NCBI GenBank assembly: GCA_032718475.1 | Contig: JAUCBJ010004937.1 | Span: 1-38,668 of the forward strand | Source: Nemertoderma westbladi | Taxonomy: Eukaryota > Xenacoelomorpha > Nemertodermatida > Nemertodermatidae | DNA: 38,668 nt | Direction of reading: 5' to 3' | In this document: piece after piece, positions 1 through 14,476 of the stretch | How the letters are laid out: every line of letters starts with the position of its first letter | How positions within the stretch are numbered: the stretch's first letter is position 1 | Notes under the pieces: model-generated | Told to the model about the DNA's origin: nothing | Database searches by the model: none | What the model saw: the letters and a program-made list of their open reading frames with translations, nothing else | Made by a program: the position numbers and the translations under genes

Positions 1-3000
1 TACCGGGGTGTCCTTATACGGTGTGTGGGTCTCGTCATCCAGGATTACCGGGGTGCCCTTATACGGTGTGTGGGTCTCGTCATCCAGGATTACTGGGGTG
101 CCCTTATACGGTGTGTGGGTCATTCTACTTAACCTTGCATTTCGTCATCCAGGATTACCGGGGTGCCCTTATACGGTGTGTGGGTCTCGTCATCCAGGAT
201 TACCGGGGTGACCTTATACGGTGTGTGGGTCTCGTCATCCAGGATTACTAGGGTGCCCTTATACGGTGTGTGGGTCTCGTCATCCAGGATTACCGGGGTG
301 TCCTTATACGGTGTGTGGGTCTCGTCATCCAGGATTACCGGGGTGACCTTATACGGTGTGTGGGTCTCGTCATCCAGGATTACCGGGGTGCCCTTATACG
401 GTGTGTGGGTCTCGTCATCCAGGATTACCGGGGTGCCCTTATACGGTGTGTGGGTCTCGTCATCCAGGATTACCGGGGTGACCTTATACGGTGTGTGGGT
501 CTCGTCATCCAGGATTACTGGGGTGCCCTTATACGGTGTGTGGGTCATTCTACTTAACCTTGCATTTCGTCATCCAGGATTACTGGGGTGCCCTTATACG
601 GTGTGTGGGTCTCGTCATCCAGGATTACCGGGGTGACCTTATACGGTGTGTGGGTCTCGTCATCCAGGATTACCGGGGTGACCTTATACGGTGTGTGGGT
701 CATTCTACTTAACCTTGCATTTCGTCATCCAGGATTACCGGGGTGCCCTTATACGGTGTGTGGGTCTCGTCATCCAGGATTACCGGGGTGCCCTTATACG
801 GTGTGTGGGTCATTCTACTTAACCTTGCATTTCGTCATCCAGGATTACCGGGGTGACCTTATACGGTGTGTGGGTCATTCTACTTAACCTTGCATTTCGT
901 CATCCGGGATTACCGGGGTGCCCTTATACGGTGTGTGGGTCTCGTCATCCGGATTACCGGGGTGACCTTATACGGTGTGTGGGTCTCGTCATCCAGGATT
1001 ACCGGGGTGCCCTTATACGGTGTGTGGGTCATTCTACTTAACCTTGCATTTCGTCATCCAGGATTACCGGGGTGACCTTATACGGTGTGTGGGTCTCGTC
1101 ATCCAGGATTACCGGGGTGACCTTATACGGTGTGTGGGTCTCGTCATCCAGGATTACCGGGGTGCCCTTATACGGTGTGTGGGTCTCGTCATCCAGGATT
1201 ACCGGGGTGACCTTATACGGTGTGTGGGTCATTCTACTTAACCTTGCATTTCGTCATCCAGGATTACCGGGGTGCCCTTATACGGTGTGTGGGTCTCGTC
1301 ATCCAGGATTCCCGGGGTGACCTTATACGGTGTGTGGGTCATTCTACTTAACCTTGCATTTCGTCATCCAGGATTACCGGGGTGACCTTATACGGTGTGT
1401 GGGTCTCGTCATCCAGGATTACTAGGGTGTCCTTATACGGTGTGTGGTTCATTCTACTTAACCTTGCATTTCGTCATCCAGGATTACCGGGGTGCCCTTA
1501 TACGGTGTGTGGGTCTCGTCATCCAGGATTACCGGGGTGACCTTATACGGTGTGTGGGTCTCGTCATCCAGGATTACGGGGTGCCCTTATACGGTGTGTG
1601 GGTCTCGTCATCCAGGATTACCGGGGTGCCCTTATACGGTGTGTGGGTCTCGTCATCCAGGATTACTACGGGGTGCACCTTATACGGTGTGTGGGTTCAT
1701 TCTACTTAACCTTGCATTTCGTCATCCGGGATTACCGGGGTGCCCTTATACGGTGTGTGGGTCTCGTCATCCAGGATTACCGGGGTGACCTTATACGGTG
1801 TGTGGTTCATTCTACTTAACCTTGCATTTCGTCATCCGGGATTACCGGGGTGCCCTTATACGGTGTGTGGGTCTCGTCATCCAGGATTACCGGGGTGACC
1901 TTATACGGTGTGTGGGTCATTCTACTTAACCTTGCATTTCGTCATCCGGGATTACCGGGGTGCCCTTATACGGTGTGTGGGTCTCGTCATCCAGGATTAC
2001 CGGGGTGCCCTTATACGGTGTGTGGGTCTCGTCATCCAGGATTACCGGGGTGCCCTTATACGGTGTGTGGGTCTCGTCATCCAGGATTACCGGGGTGTCC
2101 TTATACGGTGTGTGGGTCTCGTCATCCAGGATTACCGGGGTGACCTTATACGGTGTGTGGGTCTCGTCATCCAGGATTACCGGGGTGACCTTATACGGTG
2201 TGTGGGTCTCGTCATCCAGGATTACCGGGGTGTCCTTATACGGTGTGTGGTTCATTCTACTTAACCTTGCATTTCGTCATCCGGGATTACCGGGGTGACC
2301 TTATACGGTGTGTGGGTCTCGTCATCCAGGATTACCAGGGTGACCTTATACGGTGTGTGGGTCTCGTCATCCAGGATTACCGGGGTGACCTTATACGGTG
2401 TGTGGGTCTCGTCATCCAGGATTACCGGGGTGCCCTTATACGGTGTGTGGGTCTCGTCATCCAGGATTACCGGGGTGCCCTTATACGGTGTGTGGGTCTC
2501 GTCATCCAGGATTACTGGGGTGCCCTTATACGGTGTGTGGGTCATTCTACTTAACCTTGCATTTCGTCATCCGGGATTACCGGGGTGCCCTTATACGGTG
2601 TGTGGTTCATCTTATACGGTGTGTGGGTCATTCTACTTAACCTTGCATTTCGTCATCCGGGATTACCGGGGTGCCCTTATACGGTGTGTGGGTCTCGTCA
2701 TCCAGGATTACCGGGGTGTCCTTATACGGTGTGTGGGTCTCGTCATCCAGGATTACCGGGGTGCCCTTATACGGTGTGTGGGTCTCGTCATCCAGGATTA
2801 CCGGGGTGACCTTATACGGTGTGTGGGTCTCGTCATCCAGGATTACTGGGGTGACCTTATACGGTGTGTGGGTCTCGTCATCCAGGATTACCGGGGTGAC
2901 CTTATACGGTGTGTGGTTCATTCTACTTAACCTTGCATTTCGTCATCCAGGATTACCGGGGTGACCTTATACGGTGTGTGGGTCTCGTCATCCAGGATTA

Positions 3001-6000
3001 CTGGGGTGACCTTATACGGTGTGTGGTTCATTCTACTTAACCTTGCATTTCGTCATCCAGGATTACCGGGGTGACCTTATACGGTGTGTGGGTCTCGTCA
3101 TCCAGGATTACCGGGGTGACCTTATACGGTGTGTGGGTCTCGTCATCCAGGATTACCGGGGTGCCCTTATACGGTGTGTGGGTCTCGTCATCCAGGATTA
3201 CCGGGGTGCCCTTATACGGTGTGTGGGTCTCGTCATCCAGGATTACCGGGGTGACCTTATACGGTGTGTGGGTCTCGTCATCCAGGATTACCGGGGTGCC
3301 CTTATACGGTGTGTGGGTCATTCTACTTAACCTTGCATTTCGTCATCCAGGATTACCGGGGTGACCTTATACGGTGTGTGGTTCATTCTACTTAACCTTG
3401 CATTTCGTCATCCGGGATTACCGGGGTGCCCTTATACGGTGTGTGGGTCTCGTCTCCGGATTCGGGTCCTTATACGGTGTGTGGTTCATTCTACTTAACC
3501 TTGCATTTCGTCATCCGGGATTACCGGGGTGCCCTTATACGGTGTGTGGGTCTCGTCATCCAGGATTACCGGGGTGACCTTATACGGTGTGTGGTTCATT
3601 CTACTTAACCTTGCATTTCGTCATCCAGGATTACCGGGGTGCCCTTATACGGTGTGTGGGTCTCGTCATCCAGGATTACCGGGGTGACCTTATACGGTGT
3701 GTGGGTCTCGTCATCCAGGATTACCGGGGTGACCTTATACGGTGTGTGGGTCTCGTCATCCAGGATTACCGGGGTGACCTTATACGGTGTGTGGGTCTCG
3801 TCATCCAGGATTCCCGGGGTGACCTTATACGGTGTGTGGGTCATTCTACTTAACCTTGCATTTCGTCATCCGGGATTACCGGGGTGCCCTTATACGGTGT
3901 GTGGGTCTCGTCATCCAGGATTCCCGGGGTGACCTTATACGGTGTGTGGTTCATTCTACTTAACCTTGCATTTCGTCATCCGGGATTACCGGGGTGACCT
4001 TATACGGTGTGTGGGTCTCGTCATCCAGGATTACCGGGGTGTCCTTATACGGTGTGTGGGTTCATTCTACTTAACTTGTTTCGTCATCCAGGATTACCGG
4101 GGTGACCTTATACGGTGTGTGGGTCTCGTCATCCAGGATTACCGGGGTGACCTTATACGGTGTGTGGGTCTCGTCATCCAGGATTACCGGGGTGCCCTTA
4201 TACGGTGTGTGGGTCTCGTCATCCAGGATTACTAGGGTGCCCTTATACGGTGTGTGGGTCATTCTACTTAACCTTGCATTTCGTCATCCGGGATTACCGG
4301 GGTGCCCTTATACGGTGTGTGGGTCTCGTCATCCAGGATTCCCGGGGTGACCTTATACGGTGTGTGGTTCATTCTACTTAACCTTGCATTTCGTCATCCG
4401 GGATTACCGGGGTGACCTTATACGGTGTGTGGGTCTCGTCATCCAGGATTACTAGGGTGTCCTTATACGGTGTGTGGTTCATTCTACTTAACCTTGCATT
4501 TCGTCATCCGGGATTACCGGGGTGACCTTATACGGTGTGTGGGTCTCGTCATCCAGGATTACCGGGGTGACCTTATACGGTGTGTGGGTCTCGTCATCCA
4601 GGATTACTGGGGTGACCTTATACGGTGTGTGGTTCATTCTACTTAACCTTGCATTTCGTCATCCAGGATTACCGGGGTGACCTTATACGGTGTGTGGGTC
4701 TCGTCATCCAGGATTACCGGGGTGACCTTATACGGTGTGTGGTTCATTCTACTTAACCTTGCATTTCGTCATCCGGGATTACCGGGGTGACCTTATACGG
4801 TGTGTGGGTCTCGTCATCCGGATTCCGGGTGACCTTATACGGTGTGTGGGTCTCGTCATCCAGGATTACCGGGGTGACCTTATACGGTGTGTGGGTCTCG
4901 TCATCCAGGATTACCGGGGTGACCTTATACGGTGTGTGGGTCTCGTCATCCAGGATTACTAGGGTGTCCTTATACGGTGTGTGGGTCTCGTCATCCAGGA
5001 TTACTGGGGTGCCCTTATACGGTGTGTGGTTCATTCTACTTAACCTTGCATTTCGTCATCCGGGATTACCGGGGTGACCTTATACGGTGTGTGGATCTCG
5101 TCATCCAGGATTACTAGGGTGTCCTTATACGGTGTGTGGGTCTAGTCATCCAGGATTACTAGGGTGCCCTTATACGGTGTGTGGGTCTCGTCATCCAGGA
5201 TTACTGGGGTGACCTTATACGGTGTGTGGGTCTCGTCATCCAGGATTACTGGGGTGACCTTATACGGTGTGTGGGTCTCGTCATCCAGGATTACTGGGGT
5301 GACCTTATACGGTGTGTGGTTCATTCTACTTAACCTTGCATTTCGTCATCCAGGATTACCGGGGTGACCTTATACGGTGTGTGGGTCTCGTCATCCAGGA
5401 TTACTAGGGTGTCCTTATACGGTGTGTGGTTCATTCTACTTAACCTTGCATTTCGTCATCCGGGATTACCGGGGTGACCTTATACGGTGTGTGGGTCTCG
5501 TCATCCGGGATTACCAGGGTGACCTTATACGGTGTGTGGGTCTCGTCATCCAGGATTACCGGGGTGACCTTATACGGTGTGTGGGTCTCGTCATCCAGGA
5601 TTACCGGGGTGACCTTATACGGTGTGTGGGTCTCGTCATCCAGGATTACTAGGGTGTCCTTATACGGTGTGTGGGTCTCGTCATCCAGGATTACTAGGGT
5701 GCCCTTATACGGTGTGTGGGTCTCGTCATCCAGGATTACTGGGGTGACCTTATACGGTGTGTGGGTCATTCTACTTAACCTTGCATTTCGTCATCCGGGA
5801 TTACCGGGGTGCCCTTATACGGTGTGTGGGTCTCGTCATCCAGGATTCCCGGGGTGACCTTATACGGTGTGTGGTTCATTCTACTTAACCTTGCATTTCG
5901 TCATCCGGGATTACCGGGGTGACCTTATACGGTGTGTGGGTCTCGTCATCCAGGATTACTAGGGTGTCCTTATACGGTGTGTGGTTCATTCTACTTAACC

Positions 6001-7927
6001 TTGCATTTCGTCATCCGGGATTACCGGGGTGCCCTTATACGGTGTGTGGGTCTCGTCATCCAGGATTACTAGGGTGTCCTTATACGGTGTGTGGGTCTCG
6101 TCATCCAGGATTACTGGGGTGCCCTTATACGGTGTGTGGGTCTCGTCATCCAGGATTACCGGGGTGACCTTATACGGTGTGTGGGTCTCGTCATCCAGGA
6201 TTACCGGGGTGACCTTATACGGTGTGTGGGTCTCGTCATCCAGGATTCCCGGGGTGACCTTATACGGTGTGTGGTTCATTCTACTTAACCTTGCATTTCG
6301 TCATCCGGGATTACCGGGGTGCCCTTATACGGTGTGTGGGTCTCGTCATCCAGGATTCCCGGGGTGACCTTATACGGTGTGTGGTTCATTCTACTTAACC
6401 TTGCATTTCGTCATCCGGGATTACCGGGGTGCCCTTATACGGTGTGTGGGTCTCGTCATCCAGGATTACCGGGGTGCCCTTATACGGTGTGTGGGTCTCG
6501 TCATCCAGGATTACTAGGGTGTCCTTATACGGTGTGTGGGTCTCGTCATCCAGGATTACTGGGGTGCCCTTATACGGTGTGTGGGTCTCGTCATCCAGGA
6601 TTACCGGGGTGACCTTATACGGTGTGTGGGTCTCGTCATCCAGGATTACCGGGGTGACCTTATACGGTGTGTGGGTCTCGTCATCCAGGATTCCCGGGGT
6701 GACCTTATACGGTGTGTGGTTCATTCTACTTAACCTTGCATTTCGTCATCCGGGATTACCGGGGTGCCCTTATACGGTGTGTGGGTCTCGTCATCCAGGA
6801 TTCCCGGGGTGACCTTATACGGTGTGTGGTTCATTCTACTTAACCTTGCATTTCGTCATCCGGGATTACCGGGGTGCCCTTATACGGTGTGTGGGTCTCG
6901 TCATCCAGGATTACTAGGGTGCCCTTATACGGTGTGTGGTTCATTCTACTTAACCTTGCATTTCGTCATCCAGGATTACCGGGGTGCCCTTATACGGTGT
7001 GTGGTTCACTCTACTTAACCTTGCATTTCGTCATCCGGGATTACCGAGGTGTCCTTATACGGTGTGTGGGTCTCGTCATCCAGGATTACCGGGGTGTCCT
7101 TATACGGTGTGTGGGTCTCGTCATCCAGGATTACTAGGGTGCCCTTATACGGTGTGTGGTTCATTCTACTTAACCTTGCATTTCGTCATCCAGGATTACC
7201 GGGGTGCCCTTATACGGTGTGTGGGTCTCGTCATCCAGGATTCCCGGGGTGACCTTATACGGTGTGTGGTTCATTCTACTTAACCTTGCATTTCGTCATC
7301 CGGGATTACCGGGGTGCCCTTATACGGTGTGTGGTTCATCTTATACGGTGTGTGGGTCTCGTCATCCAGGATTACCGGGGTGCCCTTATACGGTGTGTGG
7401 GTCTCGTCATCCAGGATTACTAGGGTGACCTTATACGGTGTGTGGGTCTCGTCATCCAGGATTACTGGGGTGCCCTTATACGGTGTGTGGGTCATTCTAC
7501 TTAACCTTGCATTTCGTCATCCAGGATTACTGGGGTGACCTTATACGGTGTGTGGGTCTCGTCATCCAGGATTACTGGGGTGACCTTATACGGTGTGTGG
7601 GTCTCGTCATCCAGGATTACTAGGGTGACCTTATACGGTGTGTGGGTCTCGTCATCCAGGATTACTGGGGTGCCCTTATACGGTGTGTGGGTCATTCTAC
7701 TTAACCTTGCATTTCGTCATCCAGGATTACTGGGGTGCCCTTATACGGTGTGTGGGTCTCGTCATCCAGGATTACTGGGGTGCCCTTATACGGTGTGTGG
7801 GTCATTCTACTTAACCTTGCATTTCGTCATCCAGGATTACTGGGGTGACCTTATACGGTGTGTGGGTCATTCTACTTAACCTTGCATTTCGTCATCCGGG
7901 ATTACCGGGGTGCCCTTATACGGTGTG

Positions 7928-8010
7928 TGGTTCATCTTATACGGTGTGTGGGTCATCTTATAAGGTGTGTGGGTCATCTTATAAGGTGTGTGGGCCATCT
8001 TATACGGTGT
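7928..8010. repeat. 21-bp sub-array within array 1 (first cluster)
   Basis: About four successive 21-bp units (ttcatcttatacggtgtgtg type), two of them with the variant cttataagg and one with gggccatc. The same variant order recurs at about 14074-14165, marking a large internal duplication of the array. Confidence 0.9.
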
Positions 8011-11000
8011 GTGGGTCATTCTACTTAACCTTGCATTTCGTCATCCAGGATTACCGGGGTGCCCTTATACGGTGTGTGGGTCTCGTCATCCAGGATTACT
8101 GGGGTGTCCTTATACGGTGTGTGGGTCTCGTCATCCAGGATTACCGGGGTGCCCTTATACGGTGTGTGGGTCTCGTCATCCAGGATTACCGGGGTGACCT
8201 TATACGGTGTGTGGGTCTCGTCATCCAGGATTACTAGGGTGCCCTTATACGGTGTGTGGGTCATTCTACTTAACCTTGCATTTCGTCATCCAGGATTACT
8301 GGGGTGCCCTTATACGGTGTGTGGGTCTCGTCATCCAGGATTACCGGGGTGCCCGTATACGGTGTGTGGGTCTCGTCATCCAGGATTACTAGGGTGCCCT
8401 TATACGGTGTGTGGGTCTCGTCATCCAGGATTACCGGGGTGTCCTTATACGGTGTGTGGGTCTCGTCATCCAGGATTACCGGGGTGTCCTTATACGGTGT
8501 GTGGTTCATTCTACTTAACCTTGCATTTCGTCATCCAGGATTACTGGGGTGCCCTTATACGGTGTGTGGGTCTCGTCATCCAGGATTACCGGGGTGCCCG
8601 TATACGGTGTGTGGGTCTCGTCATCCAGGATTACTAGGGTGCCCTTATACGGTGTGTGGGTCATTCTACTTAACCTTGCATTTCGTCATCCAGGATTACT
8701 AGGGTGCCCTTATACGGTGTGTGGGTCTCGTCATCCAGGATTACCGGGGTGTCCTTATACGGTGTGTGGGTCTCGTCATCCAGGATTACTAGGGTGCCCT
8801 TATACGGTGTGTGGGTCATTCTACTTAACCTTGCATTTCGTCATCCAGGATTACTGGGGTGCCCTTATACGGTGTGTGGGTCTCGTCATCCAGGATTACC
8901 GGGGTGCCCGTATACGGTGTGTGGGTCTCGTCATCCAGGATTACTAGGGTGCCCTTATACGGTGTGTGGGTCTCGTCATCCAGGATTACCGGGGTGACCT
9001 TATACGGTGTGTGGTTCATTCTACTTAACCTTGCATTTCGTCATCCAGGATTACTGGGGTGCCCTTATACGGTGTGTGGGTCTCGTCATCCAGGATTACC
9101 GGGGTGACCTTATACGGTGTGTGGGTCTCGTCATCCAGGATTACTAGGGTGCCCTTATACGGTGTGTGGGTCATTCTACTTAACCTTGCATTTCGTCATC
9201 CAGGATTACTGGGGTGCCCTTATACGGTGTGTGGGTCTCGTCATCCAGGATTACTAGGGTGCCCTTATACGGTGTGTGGGTCATTCTACTTAACCTTGCA
9301 TTTCGTCATCCAGGATTACTGGGGTGCCCTTATACGGTGTGTGGGTCTCGTCATCCAGGATTACCGGGGTGCCCTTATACGGTGTGTGGGTCTCGTCATC
9401 CAGGATTACTAGGGTGCCCTTATACGGTGTGTGGGTCATTCTACTTAACCTTGCATTTCGTCATCCAGGATTACTGGGGTGCCCTTATACGGTGTGTGGG
9501 TCTCGTCATCCAGGATTACTAGGGTGCCCTTATACGGTGTGTGGGTCTCGTCATCCAGGATTACTAGGGTGCCCTTATACGGTGTGTGGGTCATTCTACT
9601 TAACCTTGCATTTCGTCATCCAGGATTACTGGGGTGCCCTTATACGGTGTGTGGGTCTCGTCATCCAGGATTACTAGGGTGCCCTTATACGGTGTGTGGG
9701 TCATTCTACTTAACCTTGCATTTCGTCATCCAGGATTACTGGGGTGCCCTTATACGGTGTGTGGGTCTCGTCATCCAGGATTACCGGGGTGCCCTTATAC
9801 GGTGTGTGGGTCTCGTCATCCAGGATTACTAGGGTGCCCTTATACGGTGTGTGGGTCATTCTACTTAACCTTGCATTTCGTCATCCAGGATTACCGGGGT
9901 GCCCTTATACGGTGTGTGGTTCATTCTACTTAACCTTGCATTTCGTCATCCGGGATTACCGGGGTGCCCTTATACGGTGTGTGGGTCTCGTCATCCAGGA
10001 TTACTAGGGTGTCCTTATACGGTGTGTGGTTCATTCTACTTAACCTTGCATTTCGTCATCCGGGATTACCGGGGTGCCCTTATACGGTGTGTGGGTCTCG
10101 TCATCCAGGATTACCGGGGTGACCTTATACGGTGTGTGGGTCATTCTACTTAACCTTGCATTTCGTCATCCGGGATTACCGGGGTGCCCTTATACGGTGT
10201 GTGGGTCTCGTCATCCAGGATTACCGGGGTGCCCTTATACGGTGTGTGGGTCTCGTCATCCAGGATTACCGGGGTGCCCTTATACGGTGTGTGGGTCTCG
10301 TCATCCAGGATTACCGGGGTGTCCTTATACGGTGTGTGGGTCTCGTCATCCAGGATTACCGGGGTGACCTTATACGGTGTGTGGGTCTCGTCATCCAGGA
10401 TTACCGGGGTGCCCTTATACGGTGTGTGGGTCTCGTCATCCAGGATTACCGGGGTGCCCTTATACGGTGTGTGGGTCTCGTCATCCAGGATTACTGGGGT
10501 GCCCTTATACGGTATGTGGGTCTCGTCATCCAGGATTCCCGGGGTGCCCTTATACGGTGTGTGGGTCTCGTCATCCAGGATTACTGGGGTGCCCTTATAC
10601 GGTGTGTGGGTCATTCTACTTAACCTTGCATTTCGTCATCCGGGATTACCGGGGTGCCCTTATACGGTGTGTGGTTCATCTTATACGGTGTGTGGGTCAT
10701 TCTACTTAACCTTGCATTTCGTCATCCGGGATTACCGGGGTGCCCTTATACGGTGTGTGGTTCATCTTATACGGTGTGTGGGTCATTCTACTTAACCTTG
10801 CATCTCGTCATCCAGGATTACCGGGGTGCCCTTATACGGTGTGTGGGTCTCGTCATCCAGGATTACCGGGGTGACCTTATACGGTGTGTGGTTCATTCTA
10901 CTTAACCTTGCATTTCGTCATCCAGGATTACCGGGGTGTCCTTATACGGTGTGTGGTTCATTCTACTTAACCTTGCATTTCGTCATCCAGGATTACCGGG

Positions 11001-14000
11001 GTGACCTTATACGGTGTGTGGGTCTCGTCATCCAGGATTCCCGGGGTGACCTTATACGGTGTGTGGGTCTCGTCATCCAGGATTACCGGGGTGCCCTTAT
11101 ACGGTGTGTGGGTCTCGTCATCCAGGATTACCGGGGTGACCTTATACGGTGTGTGGTTCATTCTACTTAACCTTGCATTTCGTCATCCAGGATTACCGGG
11201 GTGTCCTTATACGGTGTGTGGTTCATTCTACTTAACCTTGCATTTCGTCATCCAGGATTACCGGGGTGACCTTATACGGTGTGTGGGTCTCGTCATCCAG
11301 GATTCCCGGGGTGACCTTATACGGTGTGTGGGTCTCGTCATCCAGGATTCCCGGGGTGACCTTATACGGTGTGTGGGTCTCGTCATCCAGGATTACCGGG
11401 GTGTCCTTATACGGTGTGTGGGTCTCGTCATCCAGGATTACCGGGGTGCCCTTATACGGTGTGGGTCTCGTCATCCAGGATTCCCGGGGTGCCCTTATAC
11501 GGTGTGTGGGTCTCGTCATCCAGGATTACCGGGGTGCCCTTATACGGTGTGGGTCTCGTCATCCAGGATTCCCGGGGTGACCTTATACGGTGTGTGGGTC
11601 TCGTCATCCAGGATTCCCGGGGTGACCTTATACGGTGTGTGGTTCATTCTACTTAACCTTGCATTTCGTCATCCGGGATTACCGGGGTGTCCTTATACGG
11701 TGTGTGGTTCATTCTACTTAACCTTGCATTTCGTCATCCGGGATTACCGGGGTGCCCTTATACGGTGTGTGGTTCATCTTATACGGTGTGTGGGTCATTC
11801 TACTTAACCTTGCATTTCGTCATCCGGGATTACCGGGGTGCCCTTATACGGTGTGTGGGTCTCGTCATCCAGGATTACCGGGGTGACCTTATACGGTGTG
11901 TGGTTCATTCTACTTAACCTTGCATTTCGTCATCCAGGATTACCGGGGTGACCTTATACGGTGTGTGGGTCTCGTCATCCAGGATTCCCGGGGTGACCTT
12001 ATACGGTGTGTGGGTCTCGTCATCCAGGATTCCCGGGGTGACCTTATACGGTGTGTGGGTCTCGTCATCCAGGATTCCCGGGGTGACCTTATACGGTGTG
12101 TGGGTCTCGTCATCCAGGATTCCCGGGGTGACCTTATACGGTGTGTGGTTCATTCTACTTAACCTTGCATTTCGTCATCCGGGATTACCGGGGTGACCTT
12201 ATACGGTGTGTGGGTCTCGTCATCCAGGATTACTAGGGTGTCCTTATACGGTGTGTGGGTCATTCTACTTAACCTTGCATTTCGTCATCCGGGATTACCG
12301 GGGTGACCTTATACGGTGTGTGGGTCTCGTCATCCAGGATTACTAGGGTGTCCTTATACGGTGTGTGGGTCATTCTACTTAACCTTGCATTTCGTCATCC
12401 AGGATTACCGGGGTGTCCTTATACGGTGTGTGGGTCTCGTCATCCAGGATTACCGGGGTGCCCTTATACGGTGTGTGGGTCTCGTCATCCAGGATTACTA
12501 GGGTGTCCTTATACGGTGTGTGGGTCTCGTCATCCAGGATTACTGGGGTGCCCTTATACGGTGTGTGGGTCTCGTCATCCAGGATTACCGGGGTGACCTT
12601 ATACGGTGTGTGGGTCTCGTCATCCAGGATTACCGGGGTGACCTTATACGGTGTGTGGGTCTCGTCATCCAGGATTCCCGGGGTGACCTTATACGGTGTG
12701 TGGTTCATTCTACTTAACCTTGCATTTCGTCATCCGTGATTACCGGGGTGCCCTTATACGGTGTGTGGGTCTCGTCATCCAGGATTACCGGGGTGACCTT
12801 ATACGGTGTGTGGGTCTCGTCATCCAGGATTACCGGGGTGTCCTTATACGGTGTGTGGGTCTCGTCATCCAGGATTACCGGGGTGCCCTTATACGGTGTG
12901 TGGGTCTCGTCATCCAGGATTCCCGGGGTGACCTTATACGGTGTGTGGTTCATTCTACTTAACCTTGCATTTCGTCATCCGGGATTACCGGGGTGCCCTT
13001 ATACGGTGTGTGGTTCATCTTATACGGTGTGTGGGTCTCGTCATCCAGGATTACCGGGGTGCCCTTATACGGTGTGTGGGTCTCGTCATCCAGGATTCCC
13101 GGGGTGACCTTATACGGTGTGTGGGTCTCGTCATCCAGGATTACCGGGGTGCCCTTATACGGTGTGTGGGTCTCGTCATCCAGGATTACCGGGGTGCCCT
13201 TATACGGTGTGTGGTTCATCTTATACGGTGTGTGGGTCTCGTCATCCAGGATTACCGGGGTGCCCTTATACGGTGTGTGGGTCTCGTCATCCAGGATTCC
13301 CGGGGTGACCTTATACGGTGTGTGGGTCTCGTCATCCAGGATTACTAGGGTGCCCTTATACGGTGTGTGGTTCATTCTACTTAACCTTGCATTTCGTCAT
13401 CCGGGATTACCGGGGTGCCCTTATACGGTGTGTGGTTCATCTTATACGGTGTGTGGGTCTCGTCATCCAGGATTACCGGGGTGCCCTTATACGGTGTGTG
13501 GGTCTCGTCATCCAGGATTACTAGGGTGACCTTATACGGTGTGTGGGTCTCGTCATCCAGGATTACTGGGGTGCCCTTATACGGTGTGTGGGTCATTCTA
13601 CTTAACCTTGCATTTCGTCATCCAGGATTACTGGGGTGACCTTATACGGTGTGTGGGTCTCGTCATCCAGGATTACTGGGGTGACCTTATACGGTGTGTG
13701 GGTCTCGTCATCCAGGATTACTAGGGTGACCTTATACGGTGTGTGGGTCTCGTCATCCAGGATTACTGGGGTGACCTTATACGGTGTGTGGGTCTCGTCA
13801 TCCAGGATTACTAGGGTGACCTTATACGGTGTGTGGGTCTCGTCATCCAGGATTACTGGGGTGCCCTTATACGGTGTGTGGGTCATTCTACTTAACCTTG
13901 CATTTCGTCATCCAGGATTACTAGGGTGCCCTTATACGGTGTGTGGGTCATTCTACTTAACCTTGCATTTCGTCATCCAGGATTACTGGGGTGACCTTAT

Positions 14001-14214
14001 ACGGTGTGTGGGTCATTCTACTTAACCTTGCATTTCGTCATCCGGGATTACCGGGGTGCCCTTATACGGTGTGTGGTTCATCTTATACGGTGTGTGGGTC
14101 ATCTTATAAGGTGTGTGGGTCATCTTATACGGTGGGTGGGCCATCTTATACGGTGTGTGGGTCATTCTACTTAACCTTGCATTTCGTCATCCAGGATTAC
14201 CGGGGTGCCCTTAT

Positions 14215-14420
14215 ACGGTGTGTGGGTCATCTTATACGGTGTGTGGGTCATCTTATACGGTGTGTGGGTCATCTTATACGGTGTGTGGGTCATCTTATAC
14301 GGTGTGTGGGTCATCTTATACGGTGTGTGGGTCATCTTATACGGTGTGTGGGTCATCTTATACGGTGTGTGGGTCATCTTATACGGTGGGTGGGCCATCT
14401 TATACGGTGTGTGGGTCATC
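14215..14420. repeat. 21-bp sub-array at the right end of array 1
   Basis: About ten nearly identical 21-bp units (cttatacggtgtgtgggtca plus t), one carrying the variant ggtgggtgggcc. The array then breaks off into unique sequence starting ttgtctctcttctaaata. The terminal position and near-identity suggest local expansion of the shortest unit at the array edge. Confidence 0.93.
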
Positions 14421-14476
14421 TTGTCTCTCTTCTAAATAATTTTATGTTTCAAATTGAAATATTTCTTTTATTTTAG

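Larger units (their letters stand above)
1..14420. repeat. Giant tandem array 1 (65/45/21-bp units), open at left edge
   Basis: Uninterrupted tandem repeats of three related units. The 45-bp unit includes cttatacggtgtgtgggtct followed by cgtcatccaggattaccggg. The 65-bp unit is the same plus a 20-bp module, attctacttaaccttgcatt, between gggtc and the cgtcatcc block. The 21-bp unit (cttatacggtgtgtgggtca plus t) is a 65-bp unit lacking 44 bp. I count roughly 85 of the 65-bp type by eye; most others are 45-bp. Spacings of 110 and 155 bp between 65-bp units (for example 9172-9857) show higher-order organisation. The array lies in the intron upstream of the 14477 exon and ends about 55 bp before its acceptor. 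Because 45 is a multiple of three and the unit lacks stops in several frames, long open frames run on both strands; they are by-products. The left end is outside the window. Confidence 0.98.

Noticed and set aside
1-14420. CRISPR-like array
   Set aside because: The units are continuous tandem repeats with no unique spacers, no cas genes, and lie in an animal gene.
8-14476. Many open frames of 60-268 codons in array 1 on both strands
   Set aside because: They are by-products of a 45-bp unit (15 codons) without stops; frames open in several phases and on both strands at once, with no domain and no start context.
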